Below are positions 42,901 to 54,789 of a stretch of 64,000 nt of DNA, in pieces. A program made the translations under genes and the position numbers. Below the pieces are notes generated by a model that did no database searches, had not been told where the DNA came from, and saw nothing but the letters and a program-made list of their open reading frames with translations. This DNA comes from Girardinichthys multiradiatus (lineage: Eukaryota > Chordata > Actinopteri > Cyprinodontiformes > Goodeidae). The stretch covers positions 47,270,880 to 47,334,879 of the forward strand of contig NC_061795.1 in NCBI RefSeq assembly GCF_021462225.1. Direction: 5' to 3'. Each line of letters opens with the position of its first letter. Positions within the stretch are counted from its first letter, which is position 1.

Positions 42901-45900
42901 ATCTAACAGCTCAGAGTTAAGCGGTGTCTGAGTAGAAAAGGCTTTGTAAGCAGTTATTGTGTGACCAGGCAACAGCAGCAGGAGGAGCCACTGCAGTCTG
43001 ATGGAGATGAAGGTTAGCTCCCAGTTAGACCTGTTCAGCTCGTTCCTCAGTAGAAACCTTAAACATCGAGCTGAGTTGGTGAAGAAGAGAATGTCTTGTT
43101 CTGCATGTAGCTTTTGGTTCGGATTAAGGAGTTTTTCTTAATGAAGTAGAATATTTGTTAAAGTGTTTCTCCTGATTTTTGGACAGTTTTTTTTATGATC
43201 AAAAAAGCAGAATCGGGATGCTTTGCAAACCGAGATGAGTTTGGGGTAATTAAAAGTCAGAACCGCTGACAGACGTTGGTCCGAGCCAGCGGTTTGACCT
43301 ACCAGAGGTCCTGGTCGGTTTCCCTGCTGTGGAGTGGAGCTGGGGGAATGCCAGGACATTCCGAGCGTCACTTTCTGTACAGCCGGCCCACTTCTCTCTC
43401 CTTTAGCATTTTTCTCTAAAGAAAAAAGTCAGGAGTAGAAGGAAGTACCGTTGCTCAGCGACAAATTTTCTCTCTTTATTTCGTTCTTGGAGGAGAAAGG
43501 ACTGCGAGTCTTTATAGCACTGTCACAGTGTAGCTCATATATGTCAAGCATCTCTGGTTTATTTTAAAATGGACCATGTGAAAATGCAGGAGGCAGAAGA
43601 GAACAGGGAAAGTATGAATCAGCGTTATTTTCCCTTTGGGCCGATGGAAACAGCCGCAGCTTATTGTAATCTTAGTTCACTTTTTAATTTTAATTTTTTA
43701 TCCCCTGCTGCTTCTTCTCGTTTTCCCTGTCCTCCTTTCCAGTGCATCCCATGTGGCAGGGACCCCTTGTGGTACCAGGAGGCGATCGTCAGTCTCCCAT
43801 AGACATCGCTGTGAGAAAAACCGTCTTTGATTCGGAGCTGAAACCTCTTGTGCCCACCTACGATCCGCAGACCTGCCAGCAAATCTGGAATAATGGTTAT
43901 TCCTTTCTGGTCGAGTATGACGACACCACAGACAAGAACTGTGAGTAATTTTTAAATGTTGAATGAACATGTGTTTTCTTCCAGTAACCTCTGGCAGAAA
44001 TGAACCCAAATAAACATTTTTCTAAAAAGTAGAAACATTTTTAATTTAGTCTAACCAACCTGTCTGTGTAATTTCCCTTTAAATCCTGACTGTATTGCAG
44101 GGAGAAATCATGTTTTGATCTACATAAGAGGATTAACCCCCCCCCCCCCCCCCATTCCTCCCTTAAAGAGCCCCTGTATGTATGAAAATCCAGCCATCAA
44201 TCCTACAGTCAGAACGCCACGTGCAGCTGGTGACCTTCATGTGACTCGTTTGTTCTGGTCCCCGTCTGACTTATAATTGGTACCTTTTTCAGCATAATCA
44301 TAAGGCTTTTACCAACATACCATAACTCTAAATATATAAGGCCCGTTTCAGAAGAATTAAAAATGTTCAAAAGAGATGGAAATAACTGCTTTGTGTTCAG
44401 AGTCCAAAGAACCAAAACGGTTTCAGTTCAATGTTGAGAACAGGAATTTCTGACTGTTTTTGTTTTATCTTATTGTAAGCAAATGAGTTTTTGAGTTGCT
44501 TGTTCTGTTTAGTTTTCTGTGATGCCAAGCTTATGAACACAGTAAAAAGTGTTTCCTTTAAAAGGGGTTCTAGTCTCTCCCTGTATGCTTTCCTGGAAGG
44601 TTCTGGGTCAGTGTTTTGCCTGAACAACCTGGTTTTCAACAGCCTTTGTGGGAAATACGACACACTTGGAAACTGCACTTTACTTTTTCCACATTTTGTT
44701 ATGTTACATGGATTAAATTAATTTTCCCCCCAAAACTTTACAAACGTCACCCCATAATGACAGCATGTTTAGAGTTTTGACATTTTTGTCATGTCTCATT
44801 GTGGAAACAAACAACAACAAAAATCATACAAACCTGCCTAAAGTTTCCCATTTCTCTGGTTTGATGAGACAACAATTAACCTCTTTAGCATGAATGCCAA
44901 GCATAATGTTAGGAGCAAGCAGGCACTGCCTGTCATATGGCCAATACCATCCCTACAGTAAAGCATGATGGTGGCAGCATCATACTGTGGGGATGTTGTT
45001 TTAGCAGCAGGAACTGAGAGACTAGGCCGGATAGAGGGGAAGTCCAAGGCAGCAATGTAAAGAGACTTCCTGGATGAAAACCTGCTCCACAACGTTCTTT
45101 ACCTCAGACTGGGGCAGCGGTTCATCTTTCAGCAGCAGAATAACCGCAGGCATACTGCCAAGATATCAAAGCAGTGGATTCAGGACAACTCTGTGAATGT
45201 CCGTGTATGGACCAGCCAGAACCCAGACCTGATTCTGATGGAACATCTGTGCACCGACATTTCCCTTTCAATCTGATGGGGCTTGAGAGGTTCTGCAAAG
45301 AGAAACGGACCAATCTGCCCAATGATACAATGGCCAAGCTTATGGCTTCATATTGAGACTCATGGCTGTAACTGCTGCCAAAGGTGCATCAAGACAATAG
45401 TGAGCAAAAGCTTTGAATACTTATGTGCATGTGATGTCTTAGTTTTATAATACTTGCAAAAATCTCCAAACTGTTTTCACATCGTCAGTATGAGGTGTGT
45501 GAGTTTAATTTGCTAAATTCCAAAATAATAAGACACAGATTTTTAAAATTACTTTGTTCAAATTCAGAAGTTTGCTGAGACTAAGATTATTATGCCTTTA
45601 CACTTTGGGAAACCCCAGATGATGACGTCATGCCTTTATGAGGTCCTGATTGGTTCATTTACAACACTGAGGTGCACAAATGTAGATGTATTTTAAGGCA
45701 ACACCTGAAACACATTTCTTCCGTATGGCAAAATTCACAATCAGCCAAGATATCAGGAAATGAATTGTTTCCAGATGCCTGCAGGTGCCACATTCATCTA
45801 GTTTAACAATTATGGGCTGAATAAACAGAGGAAAATTTCATTACTCCAAAAGCAACATAATAGGTCAGATTCTATCCTGCAAATGAACAACTGAACAAAT

Positions 45901-48900
45901 ACCCAAACTTTTAGACATTGTCTAATGAACAACATTCCTACTAAAGTATGCTGGTGGAAGCATTATAATATGTAGATGGTGTACTTCAGAAAATAGATGG
46001 CAACATCTGAAGACCAAAAAGTTACAGCTGAGGCACAAACGGGTCTTCCTGCAGACAAGCATACTGCTTAATTATTACAAAGTGGCTTAAATACAACTAA
46101 GTCAATGTTTTCAAGTGGCCCTCACAAAACCCTGATCTCAGTAACATAGAAAATATGGGTTGAGCTGATGTCTATGAGCAAAGTAGCCTACAAACCTGAC
46201 CCAGTTCTACCGGTTCTGTTATGAGGAATGGGCCAAAATCCCAAAAACAAATGTGAGACGCTTATGGACACAGGTCATGCAGTTTAAAAGGCAATTCTAC
46301 CAAATATTAAACAAATATAGGGAAGCTTCCAAATGTCATTAAAATGTAAAAAACCAAATCTTTTAATATTCTGAAACTTTGCAAATAATTAATAATTTTG
46401 GTAATTCTAACTGAACTAAAATAAAAATAAAAACTTCAGTCTGATTTAATGTCAGTGAGAAAAAAATGTCTTTGTACACAGTGTATGTAAATATATGGTT
46501 TTAGCTGTAAATGTAATTTAACTGAACAACTGATAAGAGCTGCACCATATATCACACATTAATCTTCATCACAATATCACGGTACCCAGTGAGCATCTCA
46601 AAGAACTGCCTTTACTGCAGTAAATCTTAACCGGTATTAAGGTTCCAAGCATTCAGGCTCTGTCTGTAATGTTTTGTGATACTAGTTGTTTGATCCAGTA
46701 TGAAGAGTTTTAAAAAGTAAAAAGATGAACAGGTGGGGAAGTTATTAAATAAACAACAATTAAGAAGTTTCTGTGACAAAACCTTTTCAATAAAACCTTC
46801 ATCACAGGTCACCAATAATATCGCACATTACACGTTTTTCTAACGTCCTGCAGCCCTAGCACTGATGTTTCTCTATGTTTCTGGTGCAGCATTGAAGGGA
46901 GGTCCATTGCAAGACAAATTTCGGCTGTGTCAGTTCCATTTCCACTGGGGTGAGTCCAATGACTGGGGCTCAGAGCACACTGTGGACCGAAGGCTGTTTC
47001 CTGCAGAGGTACCGTGTCAGCATTGAAACATGCTCCATTAATACTGAGACATGAAGAGTAGGAAAGCTCTTTTTTTTTTTCCCAGCAGAATGTGGTGCCA
47101 TGAAAACTTTGTTTAATAGGGTTTTAATATTATCTTACAAATACTGCTTGATATTGGTTTAATAAATGACCAAAGATCAGACATTACATTATAGCTTAAT
47201 GATCCATTTAAAATGTTTTGTTTTTGCCATATTTAGAAAAGTGTTTGCAGGTGGGCAATCATTTGTACATAAGGAGTAGAAAGCAGGGCTAAACACACAT
47301 TCTTGGGGCACTCCTGTCCTGAAGGACGAATCTAAAAATGAAATAAACACACAGACACGCTAACTGCCAGTCAGGATGGGGCTTAGACCAAAGCAGGTTT
47401 CTGCCATCCTAAAATAACGTCTGCCTCAAGAAGTTCAGTGTTTCATGCTAACACTGTAGATCATTATACTAACACTACTATAAAACTAAATGGTTCCTTA
47501 TATGGTTATTTACAATGAAAAGTTGCTCCAGACCAACAATGTTTAAATGTATTAAGTGCATCCAGGTAGATTTGACGCAACATTTTTATAAAAAACTATA
47601 ATATTATAATAACTGTCTCATGCAAACATGAGATCAATATTAAGCTTTAAAATGATTTCACCAAGAACTATGTAAACGTTGCAGAAATCTGCTGTGGTCC
47701 TGGCCCTTTTTTAACTGGCTGTCAGCTCGTCTGTGCACTCCAAACTTCCTGATATTTATTTAATATGGAGTTGTTAAGAACGGGATAAACTGTGCATCAG
47801 ATACTTTCTGCTTATAACCTCTTAACAGAATTCTGTTTTCAAAATAATCCAAGTAATTCCAGTAACCCAGGCGCAGATGGATTAAAGTAATACGCCAGTT
47901 GTGTAAAAGGTGTGATTTCATGTTAAAACTTTAAACTTGACAGGATATATAAAAAGATTTAATCATTTTACATGTTTGCCACCACAGCATAGCAAAGTTT
48001 CCAATGTTATCTGTTGCAGCTCACTGAAAACATTCTCCTAAAATCATCACTAATGGAAACATGACTTTAACTCATTATTTCTGCAGCAAGGATGACATTT
48101 TAAAACATTAGTCCTTAAAAACAATGTATACTAAACCTAGACTATATTTGTCATTGTTTGCATATGTTGAATTTAACTCCTGGAAAAAATAGAAACAATG
48201 CTTTGGGTAATCATGGAGGTGATGTTCTGTTGCAAGCAGAAAAAAACCCTATCACAGACATGTGACAGAACCAGCTGAACATTGTTGCCTGTAAAACTTA
48301 CTGCACAAATAATTCAGTTGTAATAACTAATGATGCTTCTTTTTAGCTCAGGCAAAGGAGACAATTTTCCAGAAATATCACAAAGTCCTCTGTTGCATCT
48401 TCTTTGGGTTTAATGAAAGCCTGATCTCACTAAATCTAAAGTAATCTCTGATTAGTTCAAGACTCCTCAAATGAAACATTTTGTTCTTTAATCAGGTTCC
48501 AGCAATGGTTTTATTTTAAGAGTTAAAAAAAGGTACAACTGTCCAAACAAAGCATTGATTTATTTTTCTCTCCTGCTTTTTCCTTCTTCGGTTATTGAAA
48601 ACGATTTAATGTGCATTAAAATAAACATTAGTTTTTTTTTCTCTGCTGTGAGTCTGGTTTCAGTAGAACTGCCCGGCTCCACGTCCCTGGGCTCTAACGT
48701 TTGTTAATAAAGAACATTCATTCTCATGTTGTTCCATAACGTTCTTACATAACAAGATGTTCCAGTGACTGTGTGCACGTTGTCCCCTGAACCCTGGTTT
48801 TTGTTGCTGGGAATACATCTACCTCACAGTTCCCATCAGTATAATGTGTTTGTGTGAAAGTGTTCAGGGCATCAGGTTGCAGCCATTGCTGATTAAAATA

Positions 48901-51819
48901 GGTTTTTTTCACACATTTTCATTCCAACTCATTGTCCTCTTGTGTGTTTTCAGCTCCATTTGGTCCACTGGAACTCTGACAGGTACACTCTGTTCGAGGA
49001 AGCAGTGATGGAGGAGAACGGACTCGCTGTTATCGGAGTTTTTCTGAAGGTACTCTCTCATTCCTCTCACACACACTCACTACCTTTAATCTGGAATCTG
49101 CTGCTTGTTGTTACATTGTCTGTCTGAGGTGCTGCTGCTCTCAGCTGATTATGAAGAGATGATCTGTGACTTTAATCCAGATTACTGTCCTATCCTGGTG
49201 TAGGTGGGAAAGAGACACGAGGGGCTACAGAAGCTGGTCGACGCTCTGCCTGCTATCAGACACAAGGTCAGTCACACATGCGTGGAAAATGTTTCCTGTC
49301 GACTAGTGGTGTCCAAACATTTTGGACCGTGGGACAAAATTGCCAAGTTGAAAAGTAATCGGGGAGGGCATTATTTTATTTTTTCTTTCCATTAAAAGCA
49401 AAAAAATAATTTAATTATGAATTATTTTCCTTTTACCTGTTCAACAATACATTAAACGTGAAATATTTTAATGAAACAAAGAAGAAAAGAACACTGCTCT
49501 GGGTCTCAGAAGTGTGCCTTAGTAAAAGAAAGGTGTAGAGTTTCCTTAGTTTTTAGGTGGAATATTTCCTATTTTGTTGGTGTAGAAAATGTTTTAGTCC
49601 ATTTCTAACAAGAAAAACAAGAACTTTCCTCCTGGTGTATCTAGCTAGGTTTATTGACTGGGTGTGCCCAGGTCTGCTTATGAATAAAAAGTCATTAGAT
49701 GTTTGTGGCCCTACTTACTAGGATCTTAAAATGGAAGCAAACAGACATGGCTAATTAAAGAAAAACACTCTTGTGTTGTACCTAACATTTTCCATTTAGG
49801 AAGATATATGTCATTAAAATTCTTATTATAAAAAATAAAAGGAGTGTCCCTCTGCATCAGCTCCATTTGCTGGAGGGCCAAATTTGTACCATTCTTCAAC
49901 TGTTGTCAGGGGCCACAAAAAATTATTCCTAGGGGAGCCAATGACCCCTGGGCAACACTTTGGACATCCCAGATGTAGCTTAATCACCACACTTTTTTAA
50001 AGTGGCTCCCTCTACTGGTTTTACACTACAATTACACTAAATACCCCAGGCTTGGTCAGAGGAAGTTGAGATGAGGTAGGGGTAAACGATATGCTACGTT
50101 TTGCTGCAGACTGGAAGACCTGCTTGCAGGCCCTCATGTGTCCACAGCCCAGTGAATGATATCTGGAGAGGCAGTTAGAAGAGCTCTGATGTGGCTTAGG
50201 GACCAGCCTCTGGTTGGAAAGCTGTAGCCTTTCATGAGTTGGGTCTCTACAGGGTTTACTTGGCATTATGTTTTTTACCACCCGCTTCATATCTTCTGGG
50301 ACTAAACATGAGCCAGGTGGAGGCTTGGTAGAGAAGCCGCTTTAAGGTCACCCTGACTTGATAAACTTTTTTTTTTCTGCATTATTTAAACATTTGGCAT
50401 TGCTCCTAAAAACGCAGATGATGATTGCTGCACTTCTTTCTGTCTTTGACTGTCTGCAGGACAGCATAGTGGAGTTCAACCGGTTCGATCCAGGTTGTCT
50501 TTTACCCGCCAACATCAATGACTACTGGACATACCATGGCTCTCTGACCACGCCCCCTCTGACTGAATCTGTCTCCTGGATCATCATGAAACAGCACATA
50601 GAAGTCAGCCATGACCAGGTTCCTATTTTTATTCATTTGCATTTGACTCAAATATGAAGATTGTTTTAGGCTAAAAAGACTGAAGTCTGACTTCTGTCTC
50701 TTTACCAATAAAGGAAACATATATTGTGCGCTGGGTCTTTTATAAGGACATTATTCTCCAAGGATGCTCTTCTCTCCTTTTGTTGATATCCACCTTAGAT
50801 GTTGTAACTGCAGGAATTCTGACCCGTTTCCTTCATTAAGTGTCTCCTCTGTTGAAAGAAAATAAAGGAAGTGTTGAACATTTAAAGCACATTTTACACC
50901 ATTAGATGCTTTGGGGTTACTTCACTCAGGAATCCTCCTAAACAAAAGAAAATGCTAAGTATTTCAACTGCACTCCAGGTTGTTCAGTCATTATCTTAAG
51001 ATCTTTCTCTACTGCCCCCATGTGGCCTAATATAACCGGTGCAGGAGCTATGGTCCTGTTTAGGCCTGAAATTAAATCCGTCCTGAGTGGTCAGATCTCA
51101 GTTACCCACTTTACCTGCAAATAAACATGCAGCCACCTCACACAGCGTTCTGTCAGCTGAGCAATGAGCAGGAAATCAACAGGTCTGTTGATGTTTCTGT
51201 AACATCTTAGAAGAATGTTGGTATTCAGAGATGCACCTGAGTCACATTTTTCTGCAGTTGTTTGGGCTACAACAACTCTTCGCGAACTTCAGGGAATTGA
51301 CAGAGCTCTGTGTTAGCACATTGATGTGTAATTTTAACCCACAAAAGCACCACAACAGTAAAAATCACCTGACTGCTCCCTGCACCATCTGCTGCTCTGC
51401 ACACCTTTATTGCACACAGAGTGCTGTATAACTGGAGATCATGTAGCACATATGCTTTAGAGCTTTATGCTGTTGTTATGTGATTAACAGAGAAACAATC
51501 TTGTTAACCAATTGGAAACAATCACATCCATCCACCTCCTCTGATCCACAAACTAATATAATTCTTGACACAACACCACTTTTTTCTTTGACTGAGGCAC
51601 ATACTGCTTGATGTGAGGTTTAGGTTTAAAAGATTCAAGATTTTATCAGCATCTCACTCTTTCACACCTTTCTTCCAGCTGGCAGTCTTCCGGAGCCTTT
51701 TGTTCACCTCAGCTGAGGAAGTCCAGAAGAGCATGGTGAACAACTTCCGGGTGCAGCAGCCGCTAAGAAGTCGCACCGTCCGCTCCTCCTTCACTCCCTT
51801 CCTGCAGGAGGCGCCGTAG
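39916..51819 (+). CDS. ca5a: Mitochondrial carbonic anhydrase, CA5 type (7 exons)
   Basis: Zinc enzyme interconverting CO2 and bicarbonate in the mitochondrial matrix, feeding carboxylation and urea-cycle steps. Exons: 39916-40057, 43743-43940, 46890-47008, 48954-49049, 49204-49266, 50460-50618, 51679-51819; all GT-AG with consistent phase, 305 residues. Exon 1 encodes an Arg/Ser-rich N-terminus with no Asp or Glu in the first 47 residues, typical of a mitochondrial presequence. Zinc ligands are His130 and His132 (QFHFHWG) and His155 (ELHLVHW); SLTTPPL holds the Thr gate (Thr236). Position 100 (NNGYSFLVE) is Tyr where cytosolic forms have the proton-shuttle His, a hallmark of CA5. Fish usually have one CA5 gene, so a versus b is naming convention; the class call is firm. 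Introns contain decayed transposons only. Confidence 0.95.
40480..40505. repeat. (AC)n microsatellite
   Basis: About 13 AC units in intron 1 of the ca5a-like gene, preceded by a long T run at about 40,451-40,467. Confidence 0.95.
40890..41160. repeat. Dispersed fish repeat, copy C
   Basis: Contains GGCCTAACAGTCATGTTTTT, GTACCCGGAGAGAACCCACA and GGAACATGCAAACTC-like wording in the same order as copy B. The copy is old and lies in ca5a intron 1. Confidence 0.7.
41740..42245 (+). mobile_element. Decayed Tc1-like transposon, 5' part
   Basis: Starts like a known fish Tc1-type end (GTGCTGCAATAAAGTATTTG, CCCCTTC) and reads on to a degenerate segment with GGACTCCAGGGAACTACAGT and GAACAGTGGTGAACATTCCC. 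The matching 3' type of end occurs in the relic at 59,640-60,645. No coding frame survives. Confidence 0.6.
42270..42467. mobile_element. hAT-like non-autonomous element
   Basis: Ends in GGAGTTTGACACCCCTG, the inverse of CAGGGGTGTCAAACTCC-type ends common in fish hAT-like elements. The interior has TTTGATTCAGGTGTGTTGGA. The left end is unclear. Confidence 0.55.
42468..43742. other. Distal part of ca5a intron 1
   Basis: Non-coding. A TTTAGGGTTAGGG pair near 42,814 is too short to be telomeric. The 3' splice site (TCCTTTCCAG) ends at 43742. Confidence 0.6.
44137..44153. repeat. Poly-C run
   Basis: 17 consecutive C in ca5a intron 2, a likely site of length polymorphism or assembly error. Confidence 0.95.
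44690..45480 (+). mobile_element. Decayed Tc1-type transposon in ca5a intron 2
   Basis: The 5' untranslated wording (CCACATTTTGTTATGTTACA) is followed by transposase pieces: VIWPIPS plus a [12 protein letters not shown] stretch, HRRHTAK-like [11 protein letters not shown] (about 45,150), and [15 protein letters not shown] in place of [10 protein letters not shown] (about 45,210). It ends with TTGAATACTTATGTGCATGT. The frame is broken at many points, and the catalytic motif region is altered (LILMEH). Confidence 0.75.
45600..46480 (+). mobile_element. Decayed Sleeping Beauty-like Tc1 transposon
   Basis: Includes ACAATCAGCCAAGATATCAG near 45,737, the start region of salmonid-type Tc1 transposases, then GCAGGTGCCACATTCATCTA (helix-turn-helix) and CTGGTGGAAGCATTATAATA (GGGSIMLW equivalent). 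Wording for the [18 protein letters not shown] motif appears near 46,118. It is very degenerate and is followed immediately by ca5a exon 3 about 400 bp on. Confidence 0.68.
47009..48953. other. ca5a intron 3, nothing recognised
   Basis: 1.9 kb of AT-rich non-coding sequence. I see no transposon signature or coding frame of note. Confidence 0.6.
49303..49971. mobile_element. hAT-like non-autonomous element in ca5a intron 5
   Basis: The left end CTAGTGGTGTCCAAACATTT mirrors the right end CAACACTTTGGACATCCCAG. The paired wording GGACCGTGGGACAAAATTG and GGAGGGCCAAATTTG near the ends fits a common vertebrate hAT-like family (transposase-less). There is no clear 8-bp duplication. Confidence 0.55.
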
Positions 51820-54425
51820 GCTAGAGGTGGCAAGCAGTGATACGGATGCGGTTTCCTCTGGGGAGCTTTATGTTGTTTTTAATTTCAGTACAATCATTTT
51901 CTGTTTTATTCTAATGAACAGTTTTAAACAGAGGATGGAGGAAGACCTGTATGGTTAGAGATTTATTTCCACTCAGATTTTAGTTTGATTCTTCAGACTG
52001 ATTCTCAATAAGGAAAAAAAGAGTTACTGAGGGGGATTTTATTCACTAAAATCATTTTAACAATTTTATTATCCTAAATTGTATTTATTCTACATTTTGT
52101 TAGGTTTGTTTTAGAGTTCCAGCCTGCAGCTCAGTGCATGGAGTCTCATTGACCTGCAGGTTCCATAGAAACTCAACATGGCAAATATACTGCAGCTGCT
52201 TCCTGTTTACAACAAAATGCCCTCGAGATTTTTACGAAAAACCCACAAAAATATCCCAAATCATCTGGCATTTTCAAAGTCAATCCCGAAATGCTGATTT
52301 TTTTTTCACTGAATGTTTTCTTCTTCTGTTACAAAGAGATCACTCTGAATATGTCTGACATTCAGAACCAAGTTTGACTCATTTTTTACTTTTAAACAGA
52401 GTTTTATTTACTCTTGTCAGCATTTGTTATTAAGACGCACAAACATGCAACGTTACAACACATGCGTGCATTTTAAGAAATCACTGTGTGACAATGAAAT
52501 GGGAGCAAAGCATGAAATTCTACAAACTGTAGTGCCTTAAATGTTCTAATTTCTCTTTTGTTTCCTGAGATGTTCAGAGCAAGTGTCTAAATCTTTTAGG
52601 TATGTATGTAATCCTCACTTGATTTGTCTTTTCTTATACTTTACAGAATTAAAAGCAACATTAAAGCCGGTGTTTGAGCGCAGTAGAGAAATTAAGTCAA
52701 TCTTGACAGGAAGTCCAGGTCATCTGCCTTCAACAGGCTGATGTTGTCATCTGTCTGCTTTAATTCGACTGATCCAATCAAGTAAATAAAACTAATCAGA
52801 TTTTAGTTTCTAGGACTGAGAAAGTGTATTCTCTTAAACTGCTGTGATGGTGTTTTTTGTTTTGTTTTAACATGGCCTTTATGGCTCACCCCCAGGGTGC
52901 CATGGCCTCGGCGTGACACGAAAACTGAAGGAAAATATCGCTGTACACTGGCTAGCGACGCTGAAGTTGGTGTCTGATTCACAGCTTCCAAATCATATTT
53001 CTTTTTTTTTCTTAAGGAAGCCTAGATTAGATTTAATCACGTCTAATTCAAAATCCAAAATACTTAGACTGGTGAAACAGTTGAGGTGACACTGATGCAC
53101 TGGAACCACAGTTTGTATATGTACCTGCAGTGCCTTTCATATAAGATTTACCACGGCAAAATCAAACTCGCATTGCTCAAACAGTGTCTACTTGAAGTTA
53201 CGGCCTTCATCATCCGTATGTATTGTTTTTGCAAATTGCAGACATTTAAGCTACTGCAGCTGTCCTGCTTGTATTACACCCAGTGTACAACTGTGTCCTG
53301 CAGATTTTGTTTAGAGGAGGATTTTGCAATACTTGCCAGCTTAAGCAATATTTTATCTAAAGCAGTTCTTCCGTTCAGCCTTCTTCCTGCTTTGGGTCAC
53401 ACCCGTCAGTTGTTGTTTCCGTGCACCTCTGTTAGAAAGATAAACTTTAAGTTAGAGCAGCAGAAATGGGACATAACGTCACAAGTCCTCTTGCATTGGC
53501 AGCCTGAGAAGTTTAATCTGAATTATGGTCAAGTTGAGCACAGGCGAGAGGCTACCATCCATGTAATCCCTCTTTAACAATGAGGCTATCCAAACTCCCA
53601 CCGATGACCCTATGGGTCGGTGCAGCTTCAGGGTGACGGTGCATGCTGAACAGACGTGAAATGCACCAAGTGATGGTGACTTGTTATGAATGCTTCAGAA
53701 TAGCTGGATAAACACCACTGGGGCCACAGCAGGATGGAAAGATTGGTGTTTGGTTTGGTGATGTCTTATCTTCTATCTTTAATGCATTAAGCTAACGGAG
53801 TAAAGGGACCCAGAGCTGCTTTTATCCTGGAGCTGTGCACCATCACCTCCCGTTTCGTCATTGAAGTTAATTTCTTTCCCTTTTTTCATTGCCATGCTGT
53901 TACTATAATATACTTAAATGCTGATGCTCAATCATGTATGACCTTTTGTGTCTCACTTGCAGTCTGTAAAGATCTGTTTACTTGTTTCCTGATATTTGCA
54001 TAACTGTAACCTGTGAAGACGTTTGAAATACTTCATCGCCTGATTTGTCTCATTGTTGGCCTTTCTGATCTGAAGTATAACTGAACATGTGCATCATCTG
54101 CAGCCCTATTGCATGTTTGAGCAGCTGTAAGTTGTTTTCACTGTAACTGTAAGCAGTTCATATTTTCGCTGTTTATTTGTCCAGTGTTCAGCCTACATTC
54201 CCACCCCCTGGTGTCCCGCTGGGTGCCTCCCCTCCTGCCAGCATGCCTTCCTCCACCTGCATGGCTTCTTTAAGATTCCCATCCAGCTGTGGAACCAGTA
54301 CAATTCTTGCTTTTCTAGATGAGGGGAAAACTGTAAACCACTCATAATTGTCTAGATGTACATTAGATTTTAAACAGACAGTAATGTCCAATGTTTAACA
54401 ATAAAGTAATATATCTGTAAAGCTC
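51820..54425 (+). other. Probable 3' UTR of the ca5a-like gene
   Basis: No host exon structure is seen after the stop. AATAAA occurs at 52785-52790 and, most plausibly for a long UTR, at 54400-54405. A 163-codon open frame at 53086-53577 lies inside; it has no recognisable motif, an ordinary mix of Cys and Leu, and probably is chance. Confidence 0.45.
54400..54405 (+). terminator. Candidate distal polyadenylation signal
   Basis: AATAAA followed by T-rich sequence (GTCTTTTTTGTGTTTTTATT). AATAAA at 52785-52790 is the proximal alternative. Confidence 0.4.
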
Positions 54426-54789
54426 TTTCTGTAAGTCTTTTTTGTGTTTTTATTTTTATTGTTTTACCCGTTTTGCCATTAAACTTTCTTCCATTCTGTT
54501 TTTGCCATTAAGCTGATTTCCATCACCATACTTCTGCTCACAAGGAAGTTACTAAAATAAAAGCATGTAACCTTGTACTGTAGCTGACATAAAACAAATA
54601 GAGCTGACTTTGCTCTTTGGCCTTTACACTACCTCAAAGTTATTTGCTGTTATGCACATAGAACACAAATCATTTTTTCCAAGATATTTAACCAAACCAA
54701 TAATAACCTGGTAAACATGTTCTAACTAACATGCAACATTTCAATACACTGAAATTGTACATTTACTTTTCACAATCTAATAGCAGAAC

